This document shows positions 47,501 through 54,174 of a stretch of 64,000 nt of DNA, one piece after another. The notes below the pieces were generated by a model, which saw nothing but the letters and a program-made list of their open reading frames with translations, was not told the origin of the DNA and ran no database searches. Made by a program: the position numbers and the translations under genes. Source of the DNA: Pyxidicoccus sp. MSG2 (lineage in GTDB: Bacteria; Myxococcota; Myxococcia; Myxococcales; Myxococcaceae). How positions within the stretch are numbered: position 1 is the stretch's first letter; each line of letters opens with the position of its first letter. The DNA is taken from assembly GCF_026626705.1 (NCBI RefSeq), contig NZ_JAPNKC010000001.1, positions 8,450,001 to 8,514,000 of the forward strand, in the 5' to 3' direction.

Positions 47501-47766
47501 ATCTCCTTGGGCCGCACGCGCTTCGGGTCGACGTAGTTCTCCTTCACGTACAGGATGACCTTCGTCAGGACGCGGAGGCTGTTGAGGTCGTGCTGGGCCT
47601 TCTCGCCCTTGGCGGCAGGCAGGCTGCCGTCCCAGGAGCCTTGCCCGGCCTCGGCTGCGCCCATGGTGAGCGGCAAGGGCGCCCGGTTGCTGCCCACCAG
47701 GGCCCAGGCGCCGAGAAGCACGGCAACGGCTGTGATGCGGCGGAAGAAACGCGGCATGTGATTCAT
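44521..47766 (-). CDS. Large S41 (tail-specific/CtpA) protease with long C-terminal extension
   Basis: Exported protein of 1,081 residues with a signal/anchor at about residues 9-24. The N-terminal helical domain, a PDZ domain (about 205-285; GGLGFVIQM, KTPAHRAGIQKDDRI) and the S41 protease domain form a complete carboxy-terminal processing protease. The serine is in NAGSASASEIVAGAL (about 395) and the lysine in GRQTFGKGSVQ (about 422). About 600 further residues follow: a charged linker, then CARDB/NEW3-like beta domains and an SH3-like segment near the end. Most Ctp proteases are 400-700 residues, so the extension is unusual and may hold substrates or membranes. It cleaves C-termini of periplasmic proteins. 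A terminator follows. Confidence 0.9.
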   Translation of the reverse strand: MNHMPRFFRRITAVAVLLGAWALVGSNRAPLPLTMGAAEAGQGSWDGSLPAAKGEKAQHDLNSLRVLTKVILYVKENYVDPKRVRPKEMMIAALEYVEKSVPDVLVDGNAETGKLNVNVNGKQREFDIAHVDSLWKMSFALKDVFDFLSKNMRPIEETRDIEYAAVNGMLSTLDPHSVLLRPELYREMKLSTKGEFGGLGFVIQMREGNLTVVKVLPKTPAHRAGIQKDDRIKKIGEESTVNMDLNEAVSKLRGPVDSRITITVERDGWDKPRAMTLARAMISIESVQHKLLAGNVGYVRLKNFQGNTTRDLESALTEMRKQAAAKGGFKGLVLDLRGNPGGLLEQAIQVSDTFLSSGTIVATVGLSDKLREEKRARPTEGEDAYPIAVLVNAGSASASEIVAGALKNLDRAVIIGRQTFGKGSVQVLYDFPDDSALKLTIAKYLTPGDVSIQEVGIVPDIQLVPTRVTDERLDVFAPRRSMGEADLDQHFGNPDSSTVAKKREDVLDREKPLDTLKYLKVDEKQQQASAAKEETKNPKVAANEKAAGEKKHGDKENPLLDVDVAGQGEDLDDQLDAESQDEIKEDFEVQFARDYVLKAPATNRKQQLAQGKGFVDQKRKDEEGRINSAIAALGVDWSAGPTPKNVQLAATLSPGADAKIAAGEVLEMVVTAENKGTEPLKRVRAWTESDNAFLDRREFLFGALNPGEKKSWKVKVRLPKDLTSRRDDVTVRFFDDQGALPETRVAELNFVELPRPAFAFNWQVIDDCATCNGDGTVQRGETVAVVLDVTNAGTGPALDSFTQIKNGGDANIFIEKGRFKLGELKPGETKSARFNLEVKKGFKGDSFPLKLAIIDEPLEEFVMEKLELPVRDAAVAALEPKKSFVRVNDKAELFGAPTAEARPVAKVGGVTVLPVEAVTKGFYRVEMEKGRFAFVRTQDAREQKSAGRATTPKLALATQHRPPDIRLDVDPAAGGLVASGDKFTLSGAVNDPNGLLDVYVLVNDQKVYFKGVDPKGGEPNTLKFSTEFALKEGNNNVLVVAREDSDFASRRTLVIRRRPAEVAQKVSAPGTSATTVKPQQQ

Positions 47767-47979
47767 CCAAGCTGGAGCGCCGAAACGCCCCTGGGTATTG
47801 CGAGAAATGCCCTGAGATTCCGTACGTTTGTGAAGCGAAAAACGAGCGCTGGAAGCGGCCGGGCAAGCCTAATCACGCCTGCCGGGTGCTTCAAGGCATC
47901 GCCTTGCTGCTGAGGATGCAGAACGTCCCTGACGGTCATTGCGTTCCCGCCACCTCGGGAGGACAGCCAGCGCGGACGT

Positions 47980-48795
47980 TTATTTCAGGGCAACCGGGGT
48001 ACCGTCCGGAGGCGGCGGCAGGAGCCGGGCCTCGCGCAGGCCCCTGTACAGGAGCGTACCGGCGATGATGGCCAGGGGCAGGAAGAAGGTGTTGAGGATG
48101 GGCACCCAGAGCAGGACGTAGACGCCCGCGCCCAGGCCGAGGCAGAGGGCGCGCCGCTCGCGGAGCATGCGGCGCACCTCGGCGAAGGGGTAGAGGTGGC
48201 GGGTCATGGGGGCGGCCAGGAACTCGCCCGCCATCCACGTCATGGTCCACAGGCTGCCGAGCACCGTCCACAGCACGCTGCCCGCCCCGGGTATCAGGTG
48301 GAGGGGCATGAGGACGGCCAGTCCCACCACGAGGAAGAAGAGGCGCGCCAGCGTGTGCGCCACACCGGTGACGATGCCGCGGATGAAGCCCGCCAGGGTG
48401 AAGGGCGGGCCCTCGTCCCCTCCCACCACGGCCTCGGTCGTCTCGGAGAGCGGGTCCTGAAGGGGGGCGAGCAGGAGCGGCGGCACCACGTTGGCGCCCA
48501 CCACCCAGACGACCAGGGAGGAGAGCACCAGCACCGTGTACCAGCCGAAGCGGCCGTACCAGGACTCCGGGAGGGGCCAGTACCCGCCGAGCAGGCCGGG
48601 GGCGTGGCGCCACAGCACCCAGCCCAGTCCCACCAGCGCCACGGCGGTGACGGCGGCGCAGAGGAGGGACAGGAGGAACAGGCGCCGGGAACGGAAGAGC
48701 AGCGAGAAGGCGCGCCCGAGCAGTCCCAGGCCCTGGAAGAAATCGGACAACTGGGGCCTGGACGCGATGGCGGGGACGGCGGAATGTGGGGTCAT
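47980..48795 (-). CDS. EI24 domain / CysZ-like membrane protein
   Basis: Integral membrane protein of 271 residues with about five hydrophobic segments (near 40-60, 85-105, 140-165, 170-190, 220-245). The segment LRERRALCLGLGAGVYVLLWVPILN and the preceding FAEVRRMLRE are typical of the EI24/CysZ family (CysZ is a sulfate importer in E. coli; many relatives are of unknown role). The N-terminal DFFQGLGLLGRAFSLLFRS start also fits. Substrate unknown. The region from 47767 to 47979, between it and the S41 gene, has no recognised gene or clear signal. Confidence 0.78.
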   Translation of the reverse strand: MTPHSAVPAIASRPQLSDFFQGLGLLGRAFSLLFRSRRLFLLSLLCAAVTAVALVGLGWVLWRHAPGLLGGYWPLPESWYGRFGWYTVLVLSSLVVWVVGANVVPPLLLAPLQDPLSETTEAVVGGDEGPPFTLAGFIRGIVTGVAHTLARLFFLVVGLAVLMPLHLIPGAGSVLWTVLGSLWTMTWMAGEFLAAPMTRHLYPFAEVRRMLRERRALCLGLGAGVYVLLWVPILNTFFLPLAIIAGTLLYRGLREARLLPPPPDGTPVALK

Positions 48796-48838
48796 GAAGG
48801 GGCCGTGCGCAAATCAGGGCGGGTCCAACGTCCCACGT

Positions 48839-48844
48839 TATATA
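48839..48844 (+). promoter_or_regulatory. Candidate -10 for a leaderless gshA transcript
   Basis: TATATA is 10 bases before the ATG at 48855, in a GC-rich context, and the intervening GGGCGCGCCC is not a ribosome binding site. No -35 consensus is seen. Confidence 0.35.
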
Positions 48845-48854
48845 GGGCGCGCCC

Positions 48855-50192
48855 ATGTCTCTCGACCTCAAGCGCGCGGCCTCTGAGCCCATCACCTCCG
48901 TCGACATGCTGGTGGCCGGATTCCGGACCGCCGAGAAGCCCCGGGGCGAGCACCGGCTCGGCCTGGAGCACGAGAAGTTCATCTATCCCGCCGGGTCCTC
49001 GAAGCCCCTGCCCTATGAGGGTGCGTCGGGCGTGGGCGCGCTGCTGGGCCGGCTGGCGCCGGGGGGCTACACGCCCTTCCGGGAGACGCCCGAGTCGCCC
49101 GTCATCGCCCTGCAGCGTGGCATGGCCACCATCTCCCTGGAACCGGGGGGACAGTTCGAGCTGTCCGGCAGCCCCTTCCACACGGCGCGCGAGGCGCACG
49201 AGGAGAACCTGGTCCACCTGCGCGAAGTGAAGACGGCGGCGGACGCGCTGGGCCTGCGCATCGTCTTCCTGGGCTACCGGCCCACCGTCACCCCGGCGGA
49301 CATGCCGTGGATGCCGAAGACGCGCTACCTGGTCATGCGGCGCACGCTGCCGGAGCGCGGCCGGCTGGCGCTGAACATGATGCTGATGACGGCCACCGGA
49401 CAGGTGTCGCTCGACTGGGCGGACGAGGCGGACTGTGTCCGCAAGACGGTGGTGGTGGCGCGGCTGGCGCCGCTGATGAACGCCATCTACGCCAACAGCC
49501 CGCTGGTGGAGGGCAGGCCGTCCGGCTACCTGTCCTTCCGCAACCGCGTCTGGGACGAGGTGGACCCGACGCGCTGTGGCTACCTGCCGGCGTTCTTCGA
49601 CGGCTCGTTCTCCTACCGCGCCTACGTGGAGTGGGCGCTGGACGCGCCGCTGCTCTTCCTGCGCCGCAACGGGGAGTACCTGCACCCGAAGCTCACCTTC
49701 CGGCAGCTCCTGAAGGAGGGCTTCGAGGGCAAGCCGCCAGACCTGGACGACTGGACGGACCACCTGTCCACGCTCTTCCCCGAGGTGCGGCTGAAGAAGG
49801 TGCTGGAGGTGCGCGGCGCGGACTGCGTGAATCCGGCGATGACGGGCGCGCTGGGGGCGCTGTGGCGCGGCATCCTCTACGACGCCACCGCGCTGGACGA
49901 GGCGGAGCGCCTCCTGCCGAAGCTGAGCTTCGCCGAGCACCAGGCCTTCCACGACACCGCGCGCCGCGAGGGGCTGGGTGGGAAGCTGGGCTCGCAGGAG
50001 CTGAAGCGGCTGGCCGCGGAGATGGTGGCCATCTCCCGGCGCGGCCTGCAGCGGCTGGACGCGGCGGACGCGCCGCTGCTGGAGCCGCTGGCCGAGGTGG
50101 CCGCCTCGGGACGCTCGCCCGCGGTGGCCGTGCTCGAGGCGTGGGAGAAGGACCCCCGCCCCGAGTCGGTACTGGCCCGCTTCTCGCTGTGA
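48855..50192 (+). CDS. gshA: Glutamate-cysteine ligase (plant/proteobacterial type)
   Basis: Protein of 445 residues that makes gamma-glutamylcysteine, the first step of glutathione synthesis. The N-terminal LGLEHEKFIY carries the glutamate/metal ligand, and ATISLEPGGQFELSGSP is the core of the GCS2 family. PKTRYLVMRRTLP and NSPLVEGRPSGYLSFRNRVW are also typical of the alphaproteobacterial/plant type. Length fits. The ATG is at 48855; no Shine-Dalgarno is visible. It is convergent with the small beta-barrel gene and divergent from the EI24 protein. Related EgtA enzymes make the same product in ergothioneine synthesis. Confidence 0.93.
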   Translation: MSLDLKRAASEPITSVDMLVAGFRTAEKPRGEHRLGLEHEKFIYPAGSSKPLPYEGASGVGALLGRLAPGGYTPFRETPESPVIALQRGMATISLEPGGQFELSGSPFHTAREAHEENLVHLREVKTAADALGLRIVFLGYRPTVTPADMPWMPKTRYLVMRRTLPERGRLALNMMLMTATGQVSLDWADEADCVRKTVVVARLAPLMNAIYANSPLVEGRPSGYLSFRNRVWDEVDPTRCGYLPAFFDGSFSYRAYVEWALDAPLLFLRRNGEYLHPKLTFRQLLKEGFEGKPPDLDDWTDHLSTLFPEVRLKKVLEVRGADCVNPAMTGALGALWRGILYDATALDEAERLLPKLSFAEHQAFHDTARREGLGGKLGSQELKRLAAEMVAISRRGLQRLDAADAPLLEPLAEVAASGRSPAVAVLEAWEKDPRPESVLARFSL

Positions 50193-50198
50193 CGCGCG

Positions 50199-50816
50199 CT
50201 AGAAGCGTCCGCCAACGGTGATGTTGGCGTTGAACAGGCTGCCCTTCTCATCACCACCGCCGCCGGGCGCCTGGACCAGCTCCTCGTTGCCGACGAGGCT
50301 GTACGTGGCGCGCGCGCCGGCGACGATGTTGCCGAAGCGGTAGTCCAGGCCGGCCGTCAGCGGCAGCTCGGTCTGGACGTCGTTGTCGTAGACGTTCTCC
50401 GCGCCGTTCGAGGGGTTGAGGTAGCTCAGGCCGAGGCCTGCCCCCACGAAGGGCCGCCACTTCTCGTCGAGCAGCGGCCCCACCTTGCCGAGGACGGCCC
50501 CGTTGTGGCGCCAGATGCCCTCGCCGCTGTCCACCCGGCTGTCGTCGATGGCCAGGCGCTGGCCCTGGTAGCCGGCCTCGATGCCGATGAGCGACCAGGG
50601 CTGCGCGGTGGCGGCGATGCCCAGCAACGGGCCCGGGTTGGTGTTGTCGGCCAGGTCGCCGGTGAAGCCGCCCACGCCCAGGCTGACATCGAGCCCCACC
50701 ACGGGGTTCTCCTTCACGTGCAGCCTCGGGCCCACCTCCTGGGCCTCAATCGCGAACGCTGGCGCTGCCAGGCATGCGGCCGCTACGGCGGCTCCTCCCC
50801 AAATCGAACGTCGCAT
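50199..50816 (-). CDS. Small outer-membrane beta-barrel protein
   Basis: Exported protein of 205 residues. A signal peptide (about 1-22, ending APAFA) is followed by strands such as VVGLDVSLGVGGFTGDL, IGIEAGYQGQRL, FVGAGLGLSYL and LTAGLDYRFGNIVAGARATYSL, and the chain ends in phenylalanine (NITVGGRF). This is the pattern of an OmpA-type 8-strand barrel. No further domain. The ATG at 50816 follows GGGGAGGAA by 4 bases, a good ribosome site, so I rejected the frame extension to 50858. Function unknown. Confidence 0.82.
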   Translation of the reverse strand: MRRSIWGGAAVAAACLAAPAFAIEAQEVGPRLHVKENPVVGLDVSLGVGGFTGDLADNTNPGPLLGIAATAQPWSLIGIEAGYQGQRLAIDDSRVDSGEGIWRHNGAVLGKVGPLLDEKWRPFVGAGLGLSYLNPSNGAENVYDNDVQTELPLTAGLDYRFGNIVAGARATYSLVGNEELVQAPGGGGDEKGSLFNANITVGGRF

Positions 50817-50929
50817 CGCATTCCTCCCCGATGAATCGGTCAGCGGAAAGGTGGGCATGCGTCGAGAAGGCTACAGAGAGAGACGCTTCGGCGGGCGGTG
50901 GCTCGCAGGGTCGCGGCGGGGCCGTGCGC

Positions 50930-53512
50930 TCAGCGGCGGCCGAACAGCTTCTTCAGTCCGGACAGCAGACCGCCCGGACGTGCCTCGGGCTCGCCCTCCA
51001 GGGGGGAGCGGGCGATGAGCGTGTCGCGGGCCGCGTCGTCCAGGTCGTCGCCGGCCAGGGAGACGGGCTTTCGCTTCGCGCCGGGGAGCGTGGCCTCCAG
51101 CGAGAGGGCGCCGTCGGCGGTGAGGGCGAAGTGCAGCTCCGCCTCGCCCGGCCGCTCGACGAAGAGGGAGAGCTTGCCCAGGTACTCGTTCTCCGTCGCC
51201 AGGGGGGAGGGGCCCTGGAAGAGGGCGAGCTCCAGGGCGCCTGGCGCGGCGATGGGCAGCACCAGCGTCTTGCTGGTGGGCAGGCGGGTGTTGCGCTCCA
51301 GCACGCGGCGCAACGTGCCGCCGCGCTCGGCGACGCCGATGGGGGCGGAGAGCACCTCGGACACGGTGGCGGCGGGCTTGCCGGCCTCGGCGAGCAGCAG
51401 GCCCTGACCGAGCAGCGCCGCGCCGAGCGCCACCGCGCCGCGCGGGTCCACGTCGTCGCGCACGGGGACGCCCAGGCTCTCCTCCAGCCGGCGGCGCACC
51501 AGCGGCGCGCGGCTCTGCCCGCCCACGAGCAGCACCGCGTCCAGCCCCTGCGGGGAGAGGGCGTTGGACTCCAGCACCTCGCGGACGACGGCCGTCACGC
51601 GCTGGGCGAGGTCCGCGGTGAGGGCCTCCACGCGCTCGCGGGTGAAGGGGGGCACCGTGCCCGTGGAGAGCGAGACGTCCACCTGCTCGCGCTCGGAGAG
51701 GGCCACCTTGGTGGACTCGGCGGCGGTGCGCAGCGGGGCCCAGTCGAGCAGGTGCTGGGGGCGGGGGACGCCCTGCTCCGCGAGGTCGGCGGCGAGCGCC
51801 TCGGCGATGCGGGCGTCGAAGTCCATGCCGCCCACCGTCGGGTCGCCGCCGGTGGTGATGACCTCGAGGTCGTCGCCCGTCACCTGCACGACGCAGACTT
51901 CCAGGCCGCCACCGCCCAGGTCCACGACGAGCACGCGCTTGCGGGCAAGCCCCCGGCCCTGGCCATACGCGAGCGCGGCGGCGGCGGAAGCGGTGAGGAT
52001 GCGCTGCGCGTCGAGCCCCGCGAGCGTCGCGGCCTCGCGCAGGGCGGCGCGCTGGCGGTCGGTGAAGTGCGTGGGGGCACAGATGACGGCGCGCGTGGCC
52101 TTGCGGCCGACGAAGGTCGCCGCGGCGTATTTCAGCTCGCGCAGCAGCAGGGCGGTGAAGAGCGTGGGAGCGATGAGCCGGCCGCCCAGCTCGACGGCCG
52201 CGTCACCGCCCGGGTCGGCCGCGACGGGGAAGGGGAGCTGAGGGGACAGCTCGCGCAGCCGGGGCGAGCGCGCGCGCAGGCCGAGCAGTCGCTTGAGTCC
52301 CGTGGCGGCGCGGCGTGGGGCCCGGTCTGCTTCCACCTGTGCGCCCGGGCCGACGAGCAGCTCACCGCTGCCGTCCACCGCGACGAGGGCAGGCAGTTCC
52401 GTGCCGTCCGTGCCGGGGAGGGGGACGAGCTTCGCGGTGCCCTCGTGGAAGACGGCGACGCGCGCGTGCGAGGTGCCCAGGTCGATGCCGAGGATGACTT
52501 CCGGTGTCGAGGGTACCGGCGTTGTCGTCGTGACGGGCACGTCGAGCCGCGCGCGGCGGCGGTTGCGCATCGCCTCTGCGTCCTGGGCGGCGGAGGACGG
52601 GGGCTCGGGCTCGGTGGTGGCGGTGGGCTGGGGCTGAAGCTCGGTGGTGGCCGGCGCGGTGGGCTGGGGCTGAAGCTCGGTGGTGGCCGGCGCGGTGGGC
52701 TGGGGCTGAAGCTCGGTGGTGGTCGGCGCGGTGGGCTGGGGCTCGACGTGGTCGACGGTGACGGCTCCCACAGGCTCGGCCAGGGGGCCTGTCGGGGCAG
52801 GTTGCTGGCCGGTAGACAGGCCGGCCTCGGGCGCTGGCGCGGCCGGCTCGCGAGACGTGGGCGCTTCTTCCGACTCCGGCTCCGTCAGGCTCGCGGTGAT
52901 GTCGAAGCCGAGGTCCTCATCCTCTGGCGGGGTTGCCGGCTCGGACGAGGCGGCGGCCTCCGGGGGCGTCTCGGGCGGAGCGGCTTCAGCCGGCCCGGCC
53001 TCTTCGGTGGGCGCTGGCTCCCCGCGCGCGAAGTCCTCGGCTGCTCCAGCCTCCTCGGACGGCGCGGGCTCCCCCTGCTCGGCGGCCCCCGCCTCTTCAC
53101 TCGTCGCGGCCTCGGCCGGTGGCGCGGCTTGCTCTTCGACGGGCACCGGAGCGGGCGCCGCTTCCGTCACCCGTCGCGCGGGCTCCGCCGCACCGCTGCG
53201 CCGGGACACCACGCGGTCGATGAGCGCCTTGCTCGCGGCGTCCAGCTTCACGAAGCGCACCGTCATTCCGGCGCGCCCGCCGCCCGCGTCCACCTGCGCC
53301 TTCACCACCACGCCCTCTCCGCGCAGCAGGCGCGTGCCGTCCGCCAGCACGAACTCGAAGGCGAGCCCGGTGCCCTCGGGCTTCAGCGCGCGCGTGGCCA
53401 CGAACACGCCGCCGCGCGCCACGTTCGAGCCGTACTTCTCGATGAACTCGTCCTCCGTCGTGTACGGAAGGCGGATTCGCAGAGGAAGGAGCTTGGACGC
53501 GAGCCCGCTCAT
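50930..53512 (-). CDS. PilZ-like (TIGR02266) domain fused to an Hsp70-family ATPase
   Basis: Protein of 860 residues. Residues about 1-100 form a PilZ-like domain of the myxobacterial TIGR02266 type (YTTEDEFIEKYGSNVARGGVFV, GMTVRFVKLD). The cyclic-di-GMP motif RxxxR is not seen and the DxSxxG position reads NVARGG, so nucleotide binding is doubtful. Residues about 105-335 are an acidic Pro/Ala/Glu linker with 12-residue repeats. From about 338 an Hsp70 ATPase domain begins with VILGIDLGTSHARVAVF, VLVVDLGGGGLEVCV and VLLVGGQSR, and a shortened substrate-binding part follows. No DnaJ or GrpE is nearby. It is the third gene of an alaS operon and overlaps the lipoprotein gene by 4 bases. Its role is unknown. 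Confidence 0.82.
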   Translation of the reverse strand: MSGLASKLLPLRIRLPYTTEDEFIEKYGSNVARGGVFVATRALKPEGTGLAFEFVLADGTRLLRGEGVVVKAQVDAGGGRAGMTVRFVKLDAASKALIDRVVSRRSGAAEPARRVTEAAPAPVPVEEQAAPPAEAATSEEAGAAEQGEPAPSEEAGAAEDFARGEPAPTEEAGPAEAAPPETPPEAAASSEPATPPEDEDLGFDITASLTEPESEEAPTSREPAAPAPEAGLSTGQQPAPTGPLAEPVGAVTVDHVEPQPTAPTTTELQPQPTAPATTELQPQPTAPATTELQPQPTATTEPEPPSSAAQDAEAMRNRRRARLDVPVTTTTPVPSTPEVILGIDLGTSHARVAVFHEGTAKLVPLPGTDGTELPALVAVDGSGELLVGPGAQVEADRAPRRAATGLKRLLGLRARSPRLRELSPQLPFPVAADPGGDAAVELGGRLIAPTLFTALLLRELKYAAATFVGRKATRAVICAPTHFTDRQRAALREAATLAGLDAQRILTASAAAALAYGQGRGLARKRVLVVDLGGGGLEVCVVQVTGDDLEVITTGGDPTVGGMDFDARIAEALAADLAEQGVPRPQHLLDWAPLRTAAESTKVALSEREQVDVSLSTGTVPPFTRERVEALTADLAQRVTAVVREVLESNALSPQGLDAVLLVGGQSRAPLVRRRLEESLGVPVRDDVDPRGAVALGAALLGQGLLLAEAGKPAATVSEVLSAPIGVAERGGTLRRVLERNTRLPTSKTLVLPIAAPGALELALFQGPSPLATENEYLGKLSLFVERPGEAELHFALTADGALSLEATLPGAKRKPVSLAGDDLDDAARDTLIARSPLEGEPEARPGGLLSGLKKLFGRR
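52622..52744 (-). repeat. 36-bp tandem repeat in the PilZ-Hsp70 linker
   Basis: Starts of the motif GGTGGGCTGGGGC (plus strand) occur at 52622, 52658, 52694 and 52730, a 36-base period. It encodes (T/P)-ELQPQPTAP-type 12-residue repeats. Copies are nearly identical, suggesting recent slippage. Confidence 0.85.
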
Positions 53513-54174
53513 CGCAGGGGAATCCGTACGTCCCCTCCGGACCCCTGCATCACCAGGTGCAGGCCGTCTTCCCGCAGGACCGCCGGGGGGAGCTCGAACA
53601 GGAGGACCACGTCGGTGCGCTCCTGCGGCGCCCAGGTGCGCCGAAGGGGCCGCGTGCCCGCCACCACCTGCGCGTCACGGGCCAGCGGGTACGGCTGGCC
53701 TCCCGCGCCCATCACCTGCGCACCGTCCAATTCCAACGTCAGTGGCGCGGCGCCCACGTTCTGCGTGACGAGCCGCACGCGGAGGAACATCTCCTCCGTC
53801 GTCAGGCCCACCTTCCCAGAGCCCTTCACCGAGTGCGAGGACTCCAGCCCGGTGAGCTTCACCGCGAGGGTGTCCACGTGCACGGTGGCGTTGGGCTCGG
53901 GCAGCGCCAGCGGGCGGTCCGCGGACTCGTCGAGCCCCGCGGCCAGTCCCGCCAGCTGCGCGTTCGGGTCGCCCCGCGTCGACTCGGGCCCCCGGGTGGG
54001 ATGGCCACCCTGGTTCACCCGGTCCACCTCGGCGCGGAGCTTCTGCAGCGTCCGGTCATCTCCCTCGCCCTCGGCCCCACGCGCGGACTCCTCCTTCGTG
54101 CAGCCCCCCAACAGGAGGGCCGCCGCGGTGAGGAGCGCCGCCGGCGCCAGGGAAGGGGAGGACCTTGGACTCAC
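53509..54174 (-). CDS. Lipoprotein with a beta-sandwich (DUF4352-like) domain
   Basis: Predicted lipoprotein of 221 residues with lipobox LLGGC (Cys at residue 25) after a hydrophobic signal. A charged helical segment (about 36-60) precedes a beta-rich domain (about 95-221; VRLVTQNVGAAPLTLELDGAQV, WAPQERTDVVLLFELP) that resembles the telokin/DUF4352-like Ig folds. The start is a GTG at 54174 overlapping the alaS stop as GTGA, and the stop overlaps the PilZ-Hsp70 start as ATGA, so it is translationally coupled on both sides. The role is unknown; it may tie the Hsp70 protein to an envelope process. Confidence 0.72.
   Translation of the reverse strand: MSPRSSPSLAPAALLTAAALLLGGCTKEESARGAEGEGDDRTLQKLRAEVDRVNQGGHPTRGPESTRGDPNAQLAGLAAGLDESADRPLALPEPNATVHVDTLAVKLTGLESSHSVKGSGKVGLTTEEMFLRVRLVTQNVGAAPLTLELDGAQVMGAGGQPYPLARDAQVVAGTRPLRRTWAPQERTDVVLLFELPPAVLREDGLHLVMQGSGGDVRIPLR

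Noticed and set aside
44887..47913. 1,008-residue open frame on the plus strand
   Set aside because: Antisense to the S41 protease gene, which has full catalytic motifs; the composition of this frame is not protein-like.
52622..52744. CRISPR array
   Set aside because: The 36-bp units are tandem, without spacers, and in frame inside a coding region.
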